From positions 47,114,782 through 47,178,781 of the forward strand of contig NC_134833.1 of assembly GCF_004210375.1 (NCBI RefSeq): a stretch of DNA of 64,000 bases. Direction: 5' to 3'. This document shows, one piece after another, positions 36,780 through 46,927 of this stretch. Position 1 is the stretch's first letter, and every line of letters starts with the position of its first letter. Origin of the DNA: Tachypleus tridentatus. Lineage: Eukaryota > Arthropoda > Merostomata > Xiphosura > Limulidae. Position numbers and translations under genes: made by a program. Under the pieces are notes generated by a model. The model was not told the origin of the DNA. It made no database searches and saw only the letters and a list, made by a program, of their open reading frames with translations.

Positions 36780-38010
36780 AGGGGTTGTGGGATGACATTA
36801 CTTGGTTTTTGCCCTCCCTCGACCCTTCCTTTTACGAACAGCTAGTGAAACCAGTCTCCTTGGATGAGTGTTGGTCAGCCATTTGATCCATGTTGCTTGG
36901 TAAGTGTCCTGGGCTAGATGGGCTGCCGGTGGAATTTTACAGCCACGTGTGGCATGTCGTTGGACCTTCCTTCGTCCGACTTTTTAACGACTGTCTGGCT
37001 GCAGGGTCTCTGCCACCGGGAATGCTGGATGAGCTAATTACACTTATTTGTAAGGATCCCAGCTAGTCTGAAGATCTTTCCTCATGGCGCCCCATTTCTG
37101 TCCTGAACGTGGATGCGAAGATTATTTCTAAGGTCCTGTGTGCCCGTTTGGGTGCAGTCATGCCTTCCTTGGTCGGCTGCACTCAGACTTGTGGCGTGTG
37201 GGGCAGAAGTATCCAACAAAATCTGGTGCTTCTCAGGGACCTGTTCCATTACATCACGGATCAGGATATCCCTGGGATCTTTCTGTCTCTTGATCAGAGC
37301 AAGGCTTTCGATCGAGTCCACCATGGATTTCTGTGGTTCGTTCTGGAGAGGTGTGGCCTCCCTTCAGTTTTTGTACGCTATATGAAGGCCTAGTACATGA
37401 CTGCTTCGAGCAGGCTCTTGGTTAACAGGTACCAGACGTCCTCTTTTTCCATCTTGCAGGGGGTTCGTCAGGACTGCCCGTTGTCCCCAACACTTCACGT
37501 GTTGGTTATCAAGTGCCTGTTCTCTCATCTGTACCACTCGGTCTCGATGAGTGGTCTCCAGCTACCGGAGAGTTCGTGCGTGACGTATGTTGCGCATGCA
37601 GACAATGTGAACCTGTTTCTTGAGAACTTAACATCCTTAGGTTCAGTGTTGGCCATCGTCCGTCGCTACTCTTGGGCCAGCGCCGCCCAGCTGAATGTCC
37701 CCAAGAATCGTGCGCGGGCTTTGGCAAATGAGCCTTGTCTGCCGACTCCCCGTTTGGTCTGGATTGGACCCCCTCCCCGATCACCTGCTTTGGGGATCGT
37801 TTTCTCGCGGGCCCTGAGGCTCCCTAAGAGGGGGTGGTTCAGCGTGTTGGTTTGGCCGTTGATTACCACTACTGCCTGTCAACTTGTTTGACAGGGCAGA
37901 GGTGGTACCGAGGAGGATCCTCCCCTTAGTCTGGTACCTGGGGTCCGTCCTCCCTCTGGATGTCTGCACTGCTCGGGCCATCGAGCGCCATGTCTATGCC
38001 TTCCTGTGAG
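36780..38010 (+). pseudogene. Tx1-type LINE ORF2, reverse transcriptase remnant
   Basis: One frame covers most RT blocks: CPGLDGLPVEFYSHVWHVVG (about 36,905-36,965), LITLICKDPS (near 37,035), SSWRPISVLNVDAKIISKVL (37,079-37,138), SLDQSKAFDRVHHGF with the first catalytic Asp at 37,292-37,294, and GVRQDCPLSPTLHVL (near 37,460-37,505). The YADD box reads HADN at 37,595-37,606, so the second catalytic Asp is Asn. In-frame stops lie near 37,064 and at 37,394. The polymerase is inactive. Confidence 0.8.
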
Positions 38011-38920
38011 GTGGCAAGCGTGAGGCAGTGTCTCGGCACTCCTTGACGCTGCTGCCTCGTAGGGGTGGTCTGGGCATCCCATGTGTCCAGACCCAGTGTC
38101 TTTCCCTTCTCTTGTCTGTTTTCTTTCGTAGTCTGTCTTTGGAGGGTCACCCCTGTTGCCACCTCATGCGATTCTTGGTTGGCACGGGGCGCAAGCTCTT
38201 TGGTATTCCTTTGAGCCTACAGACACTAATGTGTTTTGACCCTCCTTTCTGGTATGTCGATGCTGCTGCCGCGTTACGGCGGTGTCGTACCGTGTCTGTC
38301 GATGTAGCGACAGACTCTTGTTCTCTCTTCTGGCTGCTGGCCCCTGCATGTACCCATGTAGCCACCCTGCTCTACTGTGGGACATTGTTTGAGGCCGCGT
38401 TGCACTGCGCCATGTTGATCGCTACTTTCAGGCTTTCAACTGACATGTAGTGCATAACATCCTGCTGGTGAGGGAGCATACTTACCTGTGGAACTCGTGT
38501 ACAACTGAGTTGTGTCCAGTGTGTCACACCCAGGTGGAGTCTGTCTTGCACAGGTTGGTCCTCTGTCCAACGTCGGCAGAGATCTGGGAAAGGGTTGCGA
38601 ACCTTTTCCAAGTCCCGCCGCTCTCGGCGGAGACAATTCTGTATCATGTTCCAGTCCCAGTTCCCAGCCACTTGGCCTTTTCCTTTCAGTATGCCATTAC
38701 TGTCTTTAAGTACGTCATCTGGCTTCCTCGGAACAACTTGCTCTTCGAGCAGACTCCAGTGTCGTACGTTTTGATACTGGATGGGGCCAGGTACCAGCTG
38801 TTACTCTGCCTTGAGGTGGACTACCAGCGCCTGGGTACTGGAACGTTTTACCATCTCTGGCAGCAGGTCGTCTCGCCCCTTTGTGCGTTGGTGAGGGGTC
38901 GGGTGCAGATCGGCTTCTAA
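38011..38920 (+). pseudogene. Tx1-type LINE ORF2, C-terminal region with Cys/His motif
   Basis: A frame from 38,028 and the next from 38,450 carry the C-terminal domain. LCPVCHTQVESVLHRLVLCP at about 38,510-38,570 has the C-x2-C...H-x4-C spacing seen at the end of L1/Tx1 ORF2 proteins. The frame ends with TAA at 38,918-38,920. The two frames differ, so at least one frameshift lies near 38,445. Confidence 0.65.
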
Positions 38921-38958
38921 GCTGCCCTGTGTTTTTGTTTCTATATAATTCTTTTTGT

Positions 38959-39590
38959 TTCATTTGTAAATATCCATGTTTGTATATATTTCATGATTTT
39001 TTTCATTTCTAAATTTTCATATTTTTTCATTTCTAAATATTCACGTTTGTATATATTTCATGTTTTTTTCATTTCTAAATATTCACGTTTGTATATATTT
39101 CATGTTTTTTCATTTCTAAATATTCACGTTTGTATATATTTCATGTGTTTTTTTCGTTTCTAAATATTCACGTTTGTATATATTTCATTTTTTTTCGTTT
39201 CTAAATATTCACGTTTGTATATATTTCACGTTTTTTTCGTTTCTAAATATTCACGTTTGTATATATTTCATGTTTTTTTCGTTTCTAAATATTCACGTTT
39301 GTATATATTTCATGTTTTTTTTCGTTTCTAAATATTCACGTTTGTATATATTTCACGTTTTTTTTCGTTTCTAAATATTCACGTTTGTATATATTTCATG
39401 TTTTTTTTCGTTTCTAAATATTCACGTTTGTATATATTTCATGTTTTTTTTCGTTTCTAAATATTCACGTTTGTATATATTTCATGTTTTTTTCGTTTCT
39501 AAATATTCACGTTTGTATATATTTCATGTTTTTTTTTCAGTTCTAAATATTCACGTTTGTATATATTTCATGTTTTTTTCTTTTCCATTT
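38959..39590. repeat. Minisatellite at the LINE 3' end, unit about 43-44 bp, about 14 copies
   Basis: The unit contains 'tttctaaatattcacgtttg' followed by 'tatatatttcatgt' and a T run of variable length. The first two units are diverged, later ones nearly identical, and the last merges into 'ttttccatttgaaatattca'. Open frames across it are only a by-product of the repeat. It lies between ORF2 and the Tc1 transposase, so it belongs to the LINE 3' UTR or grew at that junction. Confidence 0.92.
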
Positions 39591-39671
39591 GAAATATTCA
39601 TGTTTTCTTGCTTGTTTATGTTTCCCGTCTTGCCTTTTTGTCCTGTTTTCTTTGTTGTAAATAAATTCAAA

Positions 39672-40690
39672 ATGAAAGAAAAAGAGTTGTCTGAGGCCTT
39701 CAGAAAGAAAATTGTAGCGGCTTATAAGTCTGGTAAGGGAGTTAAAAAGATCCCATAAAATTTTGAAATAATCCATTCCACTGCCCAGAAAAGAGTCAAC
39801 AAGTGGAGGGCTTTCAAAACAATTGCCAACATCCCCGGGTCTGGTCGTCCAAGCAAGTTCACCTGAGAGCAGACTGCAAGATGCTAAAAGAGGTCTCCAA
39901 ACACCCTCACATATCATCGCAGGACCTACAACAGGCTCTGGCTACTGTTGATGTGAAAGTACATGCCTCTATAATCAGAAAGAGACTGCACGAGTTTAAC
40001 TTGCATGGGAGGTGTGCAAGGAGGGAACCATTGCTCTCTAAGTGAAACATCAAGGCCAGACTAAAGTTTGCCAGAGAGAATGTAGACAAAGACCAGGACT
40101 TCTGAGTAATGTTCTTTGGACAGATGAGTCCAAAATTGAATTATTTGAACACCAAAACAGAGGATGTGTTTGGCATAAACCAAATACAGCATTCCAGGAA
40201 AAGAACCTCATACCAACTGTGAAGCATGGAGGTGGAAATGTCATGGTTTGAGGCTGCTTTACTGCAGCAGGACCTGGACAGCTCACAATCCTAGAATCCA
40301 CCATGAATTCTACTGTGTATCAGATGGTGCTTGAAGATCATGTGATAACCATCTGTACGAAAATTAAAGCTGAAGCGAAACTGTACCCTGCAACACGACA
40401 ATGACCCAAAATATACCAGTAAATCCACCAAGGACAGGCTGAAAACTAAGAAATGGAGTGTCCTGGAATGGCCGAGTCAAAGCCCAGGTCTTAATCCCAT
40501 TGAGATGCTATGGGGTGACTTAAAACGGGCTGTGCATGCAAGAAACCCCTCAAACATCTCACAGCTCAAAAAATTCTGCATTGAGGAGTGGAGCAAACTT
40601 TCTTCAGACCGATGTCAGAGACTCGTAGATGGCCACAAGAAGCGTCTCACTGCAGTTATTTCAGCCAAAGGTGGTAACACTAGCTGTTAG
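39672..40690 (+). pseudogene. Tc1-like transposase, frameshifted
   Basis: Starts MKEKELSEAFRKKIVAAYKS, the first helix-turn-helix of Tc1 transposases. VNKWRAFKTIANIPGSGRPS follows after a stop, with the GRPS hinge. A second frame (from 39,803) gives HPHISSQDLQQALA. A third (from 40,042) gives LWTDESKIELFEHQ with the first catalytic Asp. The second Asp region (near 40,400) and SPGLNPIEMLWGDLK (40,478-40,522) with the final Glu lie in other frames. At least three frameshifts plus stops. The family normally makes a single protein of about 340 residues. Confidence 0.88.
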
Positions 40691-40840
40691 AGGGTAGGGT
40701 GCCCTAACTTTTTCACATGACTGTAAATGAGTAAATCATTTCCTACTGTAAAAGACAAAGAGATTGTTTATTTGAGCGTCAAAAAATTAAGTTATTGTAT
40801 GTTTCTGTCTCATATTTAAGTTTATACATGCATGTTGTAT

Positions 40841-40975
40841 TTGTTTAGAATGAAGTACAAAGCTATACAATGGGCTATCTATTCTCTGCCCACGAAGGGA
40901 TTCGAAACCCGGTTTCAGGCCGTGCGAGTATGCAGACATATCGCTACGTTATTGGAAAGATACACGAGGACTATC
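40841..40975 (-). mobile_element. SINE-C (copy A)
   Basis: On the plus strand it reads tail first ('tttgtttagaatgaagtaca', 'caatgggctatctattctct'), then the B box ('cgaagggattcgaaaccc') and the tRNA-like head ('agtatgcagacatatcgcta'). The same element is at 60,548-60,670, so it was present before the duplication. A stub of SINE-A ('acacgaggactatcgga') follows it directly. Confidence 0.75.
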
Positions 40976-41079
40976 GGAATTATAGCAAAGATACCTTGAG
41001 CAAACTATCAATAGTAAATATCCAGCCCTACGAACTTACTTTTTTCCTCCAGAGGAACAGGAGTAAGTCTTTTAATTTA

Positions 41080-41170
41080 AACTGCTAAAATCATGGGTTC
41101 GACTCCCTTCAGTGGATACAACAGATAACTTCATGTGCCTTTCCTGTGAGAAGACACATAGAAAATACTT
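41080..41170 (+). mobile_element. SINE-B, 5' truncated
   Basis: Holds 'aactgctaaaatcatgggtt', the B box 'gggttcgactcccttcagtg', the body 'gatacaacagataacttcat' and the tail 'gtgagaagacacatag'. No counterpart in copy B. It lies just upstream of the hAT element. Confidence 0.65.
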
Positions 41171-41204
41171 ACATTTTTGCGACTCCTACTTGTAGACTCT
41201 AAAG

Positions 41205-43256
41205 CAGTGGTTCTTAACCTTGTTGGAGGTACTAAACCCCGGAAGTTTCGTACTTGCATTCACTGAACCATTCGTAATTGGAAAAATAAAATATGATCTT
41301 TAAAAATTTAAAACATAAGTAGATATTTTATTAGTGCACAAAATGAACCATGCGTCAGTTGCACACAATATCACTGTGTTCAAAGAACAAAACCAACAAA
41401 ACAACAAAACATGAATTTCACAGAAAAACAAAAACATAACTCAATGAATATTTACTGCAAATCAATGTGACTTTTGCTGTTGCCTTTCAGAGAGAAGTTC
41501 AGAAATGCACGGCTGAACCTTGGCAAGTGCCACTCTCATGTCAGTTTTGCAACAAAGTCTGTTCCTTTTCTTCGTTTTTATGTCTACCATCCTCGAAAAG
41601 AATTGCTCGCAAAAATACGTTGTAACAAATGGTATGAGTATCTCAAGGGCTTTCTTAGCAATAAGAGGGTATGCTACGCTTTGGTGACACCAATACATTG
41701 AGAGCTTGTTGTTCTGAAAAGTTGCTGTTGAACCTGGCTCTGCTGAAGTTCAATGATTTCTTTGAGGTATTCATCATTGATATCTGCAGTCACAACACTA
41801 AACGTGAACGGCTGTTTCACCCATGCTGAATATGACTCTCTGGTGGGGAAGTATCCATCGAGATACTTTGCAAGCTCATCTAAGCGCATGGAAATTGCTT
41901 GCTTCAGTTCCCCGGATACAGAAATGTCTCCGATTTCAGACACATCTTCAATCTTACTTACACAGTCGTCCAGCAGGGGAAAGTTTGTGAAGTTAGCATT
42001 CTCTGTTCGTCGTTTCCATAATGGTAGCTTTTTTGAAAAGCCTTCAGGTTTTCTTCCGCTTCGATGATGTTGACTCCACCACCCTGCATCTGTTGATTGA
42101 AATGATTGAGAGCATTTAAGATATCAGCCATGTACGCCAAAATGAGAATGAACTCAGATTTTTCGAAACAATCTACATAACAATGTTAGTGCTCTCGCAA
42201 AAACAGGGATAATTCCGTACGCATGGCAAAAACACGATTCAGCACCTTTCTCCGGGATAACCACCGAACGTTAGAATGGTACAGAAGTACCTCGAATTTT
42301 GAGCCCAGAGTCTCAGCATGACTGGAGCTCCGTCCGAACAAACTGAAGAAACATATCCCACGAGAGATCGTTGTCTCTGAAGAAGTCATCCACAAGTTTC
42401 TTCACGTCAGCTGCCTTAGTTGTTGTTGTAAGAGGCTTAGAAAATAAAAAAATCTTCTTTTATCTCGTCTTTCTTCACATAGCGCACGAATACAAGCTGG
42501 CTTACATTGGAAACGTCGGTGGTCTCGTCGAATTGAAGGCTGAATTTTGCTGGGCTTCAAATCAGATCTGCAATGTCATCTATTCTACTGCTGATGGTGT
42601 CATTTGAAAGAAGTATTTGGGATAACATATTTTCAGCAGCTTTTTCCAGCATGATATTCGCCATCTTCAACACTGCTGGTTTTACGAGTGTTTCGCCAAG
42701 GGTGCGTGGTTAGCTCTACTTTGCGATCAAGTATGCAACTTCGTATGATGCTGTGAGGATTTGTTTGTCGATGGGTACAAAGCCGAGAACAGGCAAAGTA
42801 GCCTTTTTATCGAACCTGACTCTCTTTACCTTGAATTTAGCAAGTGTTGTGTTCTTGTATTTCTCATCTCCATGCAGCTTTAGGGAGTGTTCTCTTAGTT
42901 TTGTCGGTGCTAGACTAGAATTACTGAACTTGGCATTGCAAATCATGCATTGAGGACGCTGACTCCCATCATGTTTCGTTATACACGTGAATCCATATTG
43001 TACGTATTCGTCGACCACTTTCTGTTTTTGCTCGACATAGTTAGTATGAAGGGATTGAAAGATTAGGAAAAAATCGCAAATGAGTCGCAAGTCGACTGCT
43101 AAGCGCAGATATTAAGGCCAAGTGATGTGACGTGCCAAGTGGAGCATGACGTCACGAATCATGGTGTGGGGTGAACAGAATGGACACACACACAGTTTCC
43201 TGAGACTGACTCACCAAACCCCTGGGGTTCGATTGAACCCAGGTTAAGAACCACTG
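41205..43256 (-). mobile_element. hAT transposon with complete ends
   Basis: Both ends carry the same perfect 16-bp inverted repeat, 'cagtggttcttaacct' (41,205-41,220 and 43,241-43,256). An 8-bp duplication 'ctctaaag' lies directly outside at 41,197-41,204 and 43,257-43,264. TIR form and an 8-bp duplication define the hAT superfamily. At 2,052 bp it is short for an autonomous element, and its gene is broken. The insertion is absent from copy B. Confidence 0.93.
41462..43090 (-). pseudogene. hAT transposase (BED-finger, ZBED5/Charlie-like), frameshifted
   Basis: The N-terminal part (42,716-43,090) has a BED zinc finger: CMICNAKFSNSSLAPTKLRE then HSLKLHG, the C-x2-C...H-x4-H pattern. Next come LQFDETTDVSNVSQLVCVRY near 42,500 (hAT catalytic-core start, with the Asp), CSDGAPVML near 42,320 (second block), and RLDELAKYLDGYFPTRESYS around 41,850. 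The end holds the dimerisation region (FVTTYFCEQFFSRMVDIKTK at 41,570-41,630). Pieces lie in several frames with internal stops. The original protein was probably about 550-650 residues. Confidence 0.85.
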
Positions 43257-43264
43257 CTCTAAAG

Positions 43265-44160
43265 TCTCAATGTTTAATTATGTCTTAGCTTTGTTAATAC
43301 ACAGCAATTAGCAAGTATATGCCTAGAGAAAGACATATCTCCATTCACTACATATAATATTTCATCAGTATTTGAAATGAAAGACATACGTCAAAACCAT
43401 ATTTTCAAGCTTCGCGTCATTTGAAGTAATTTTTTACTGAGGTTTCGTGTCAACCCACGTTTACTGTAGTATGGTACAAATACAGCCGCTCATAAGAACA
43501 TTACAGATATTACGTACTTATAGCTACGTATATCAACTTCTAAGCAGGTCATGAACACTCTTAACATTCCATACAGCATAAAGACCTAGGTTTGGGTACA
43601 AAATACTCAGACGTTTTTATTGTAAGCTTGTGAAGAAAGAATATTATTAAGATTATCTACAAATGGGTATTTCTTTTCTTTTCATACACTGGTAAAGCAA
43701 CTTATTTTGCTTAATATCTATATTTGGGTAGCCTTGACTATTGAAAAATAGTCTATGAGTGTCGATTCAAGAATAAATCTACTTTTTAGCTGGTTTTTAT
43801 GTGAGTAGTGCTATGAAGAATTATAATGGTTCATGATAAGAATAAAGATAGGTAACATGAATGAAGGAATTAGAGGAACTAAAGAAATACCTTCTATCAG
43901 CGCATAATAACAAGCTAGAGCTGAGTTATGTAATTTGAGATAACGATACTTTATTATTATTTTTAATAGCTTTTACTCTTGCCAAAAAAGAGAACAGGAG
44001 AGACTGCTAACTCACATTGAGTTTACGTCGATATTAGAGTATATTGTCAACGATACTAAATTGAACCAGTCTTACGAAAAGGAAGTGAAGGATGCAGACT
44101 CTTCAATTAATTTCAACACAGAACAGCTACAAGAAACCAATAAGATATTTTTCCAATAGT
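43265..44160. other. No gene recognised
   Basis: Between the hAT and the old LINE of copy A. No counterpart in copy B was found. No terminal repeats or coding motifs are visible. A (TAA)n run lies just beyond, at about 44,214-44,236. Confidence 0.4.
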
Positions 44161-45362
44161 AAAAAGGAAAGTAAAAAATAAGCCTACAAGCGAAAGAAAA
44201 ACCTGTGATGGTAATAATAATAATAATAATAGTAATAAGACAATATCAAACACACAATACACATCATCCATTACCATAACTGACAAAACATACAACATTT
44301 CTGCTTTAATCATCGAGAGAATTGAACAGTTTCTCAAAGTAACCACATTTTTCACTCAAATAAACAGTTCACCGATTCACATTTCAAAGATATATAAAGG
44401 CTTCCGAAAGGAAAAATTCTACAGTGCCAATAAACTCATAAAAACCATCACAGTCACACAAATACACCTAGCTGTATCATGACCACTGATTTACACACTT
44501 AACATACGTCCATTGTTTGTATAGCTGTGTGGCTTGCCTTCATTTTCATCACTAACTGAACTTTTATAGAATGTTTGTTTAACAGAAGCCAAACGCCACT
44601 GTTACATACAGAAACTCAAACTGCACAGTACGTAGGTTACTGATGATACCACTCGAACTCACAACTCGCCTAGAACACATATAACCCATTAGATTTAGTA
44701 ATTGTACCAAACTCGTTATTAACGAAAACTACGAGTCTACATCGAGAATATTCGCGCAATCATTTCCCCATATCATGCTTGCTTCACACACACAGAGAGC
44801 CCCGATGCTGCTAGGCTTCCCCACATTCTACAACTACATTAAAACCCACTGGCAGTCATTTAACGAATTCATTAATACATACTTAACACCGATAATCACA
44901 TATATAAATAACAAATACGAACTTGACACATGCATACAAGACAGAACAAATACTATTAACAAGACAACTTCAGATACTAACACCCTAAGTTTCAAGAGAA
45001 TACTGATGTTATCACTGGATACTAACCACGAAACACGTTAATTACATAATGTAAACCCCTGTTAGCCAACAAAAATAATATATTTTTGATATTTAGCCAA
45101 ACCAAACATAATAGCAATACAGTTAAAACAGATTCGCATTAAGCTATTCTATTGGCTCTCTATTATGAAACATCTTTTTGCAATTTAAACTCCCCATATT
45201 TTAATTCCCAAAACCACAGTTAGATAAATAACTACATCAACTCTAACCAAACATTCTTCACTCCAAGCTCTTCAGCCAACAACCGAAACATTCAATATAA
45301 CAGAAAGACCCGAAAGGATCAATCCTTTTCCGACTACTGTATATCATCTTCGTAACTAGATC
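44161..45362 (+). pseudogene. Unidentified LINE remnant (copy A), 5' part
   Basis: A frame near 44,330-44,480 (INSSPIHISKIYKGFRKEKF) and another at 44,775-45,041 (FYNYIKTHWQSFNEFINTYL) are conserved in copy B (61,400-61,570 and about 61,880-62,070) with frameshifts. I link them to a LINE because both copies continue into the RT-end motif best seen at 62,640-62,740. The family is not identified, and which ORF these peptides belong to is unclear. Confidence 0.4.
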
Positions 45363-46927
45363 TCATATGTTTCGAAATTTCGTTCCTTACCAAAGCATCC
45401 CACCTGGGGTTGTGTTTGCCTTCCTCGATGGGCCATGTTTTTTCAGACCTGACGGTCTGCCATTGCTCCTTTTAGTGTTCGTATCCAGGCGCAGTTAGAT
45501 AAATTAAGTCTGTATTTGGATAACATTGCTGTATCCACTGGTCAACCCATCCCACCATGGCTTCTTACAGTCCCCAATTGTAGCCTATCTTTAAGTCATC
45601 TGAGAAAAGTAGACACTCTTGATTGGAAATACTGTCTGCTATTTGCTGAACATTTTTTGAACCATTCTTCCATTCCTATTTATACAGGTGGTTCGAAATC
45701 AGGTGACTGTGTGGGCTCTGTCATGGTTTGTTGTGGTTTGGTGGATGCACGCAAAATCCCCTTTACAGCTTCTGTATTCACTGTTGAACTGTATGCCATT
45801 TCTTTTGCCCTGGGTCACATAGAAGCTAAGCAGTAATCAAACTGCACGATTTATACTGACTCGTTTAGTTCTCTACTGGCCCTGGAATCGCTTCACGTTG
45901 GTTCACACTCTGTTCTCGCTGATATTCAAAACCGACTGATCCATTTTTCTTTAACATTTACTTCTATCCAGTTTTTTTGAATACCAGGTCACGTTGGTAT
46001 TCGCGGGAACGAGCTGGCCGACACTACAGCTACGTCTTTCTGCTCTGGCACTATCACCGCTGTGCCTGTCCCATACATGGACTATGGTCCTGTATTCAAA
46101 GCTCAGCTCCATGCCAGCTGGCTGTCGACTTAGAGTGAGCAACGCGAAAACAAGCTTTTCCAAATAAAACCCTATATTAGGCTTTGGCCGTCTTGCTACC
46201 GTAAGGATCGGAAAGAGGAAGTTGTTCTAACTAGATGACGCATTGGTCACAGTTTTTCAACTAATCGTTTTTTTTTATCTGGAACTGATGCACCAGTGTG
46301 TAGTTTGTGTAACACTCAAATCACAATAAGCCACAGTTTACTTTCTTGCCATTGTTACGACTCTCAACGACGGCACCATTTTAACCATGTTCTGTCCCAA
46401 AGTTTGTCCATAACGTTAGACAGTTTTATTGGTGATGGTGACACTGTCCACCATGGTAATGTTTTTAGTTTTATATAGGCCATTAATCTTTTTAATGCCA
46501 TTTAAGTTTTTTTAAGGTATGATTTACACATTTTTAATATGGCTCCCTTTTAAAAATCACATTTCATCTAGTTCAATTTGAAATTAAAAACTGGCCATAA
46601 CATTAAGTATCTCGAAACCAGGACTCGAAAGGCCAACTTCAGGTGACTGATGGTGGTTTTTGTACTTTCCTGTTAGTCTTCCTGGCGAGTTATGATTATT
46701 ACAGTAATGCTACAGAAAGTCCTTTACAACTTGAAGTACTGTAGTTTTTCTCTTGACGTTGTAGACTAGATGTGAACATTGGTTTTATGCTATTTATTTT
46801 TTGAAAACTTTGTTTTGTTTTACCTCAATTTTCTTTTATGAATTTTACTGAATTTACTTTTTATCGGACGTTTGGTACAGATAACCTAGCTGCTTTGTGC
46901 CATAAAACACTAAATCAACCCAACCAA
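45363..46927 (+). pseudogene. RNase H-bearing LINE, copy 4, 5' truncated, inserted in copy A
   Basis: Starts near the RT end and reads LDNIAVSTGQPIPPWLLTVP (from 45,519), WKYCLLFAEHFLNHSS, IPIYTGGSKSGDCVGS (RNase H first Asp changed to Gly, about 45,678-45,720), ELYAISFALGHIEAKQ (45,786-45,833), a later frame with the RNase H end near 45,985, and the terminal zinc-binding block CSLCNTQITISHSLLSCHCY (46,299-46,358). The 3' UTR ends 'caacccaacc' at about 46,927. Copy B has the empty site at 62,410/62,411. The best preserved RNase H region of the four copies, but with several stops. Confidence 0.8.

Larger units (their letters stand above)
34446..39590 (+). mobile_element. Tx1-clade LINE nested in the Tc1 element
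   Basis: A GC-rich block about 5.1 kb long in otherwise AT-rich DNA. It contains ORF1 with zinc knuckles, an endonuclease, an RT and a C-terminal Cys/His motif, in the order of two-ORF L1-like elements. RT wording such as CPGLDGLPVEFY, SSWRPISVLN and SLDQSKAFDRV, and the endonuclease GGHFNCVLDSHLDKIG, fit the Tx1 clade best. It begins just after a (GT)n run (34,430-34,445) and ends in a minisatellite. No target duplication was identified. All ORFs are broken. Confidence 0.75.
34327..40723 (+). mobile_element. Tc1/mariner transposon, split by a LINE
   Basis: Ends are 'cagtcatgtgagaaagttag' plus 'gacaccc' at 34,327-34,353 and its reverse complement with two mismatches at 40,697-40,723. TA duplications flank it at 34,325-34,326 and 40,724-40,725. 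The orthologous position in copy B (60,429-60,434) is an uninterrupted tatata, so the whole insertion post-dates the duplication or was lost cleanly from B. Removing the LINE leaves roughly 1.2 kb, ordinary for Tc1-like elements. Confidence 0.9.

Noticed and set aside
39174-39758. Repetitive frames with FFSFLNIHVCIYF-like repeats
   Set aside because: By-product of translating the 43-44 bp minisatellite.
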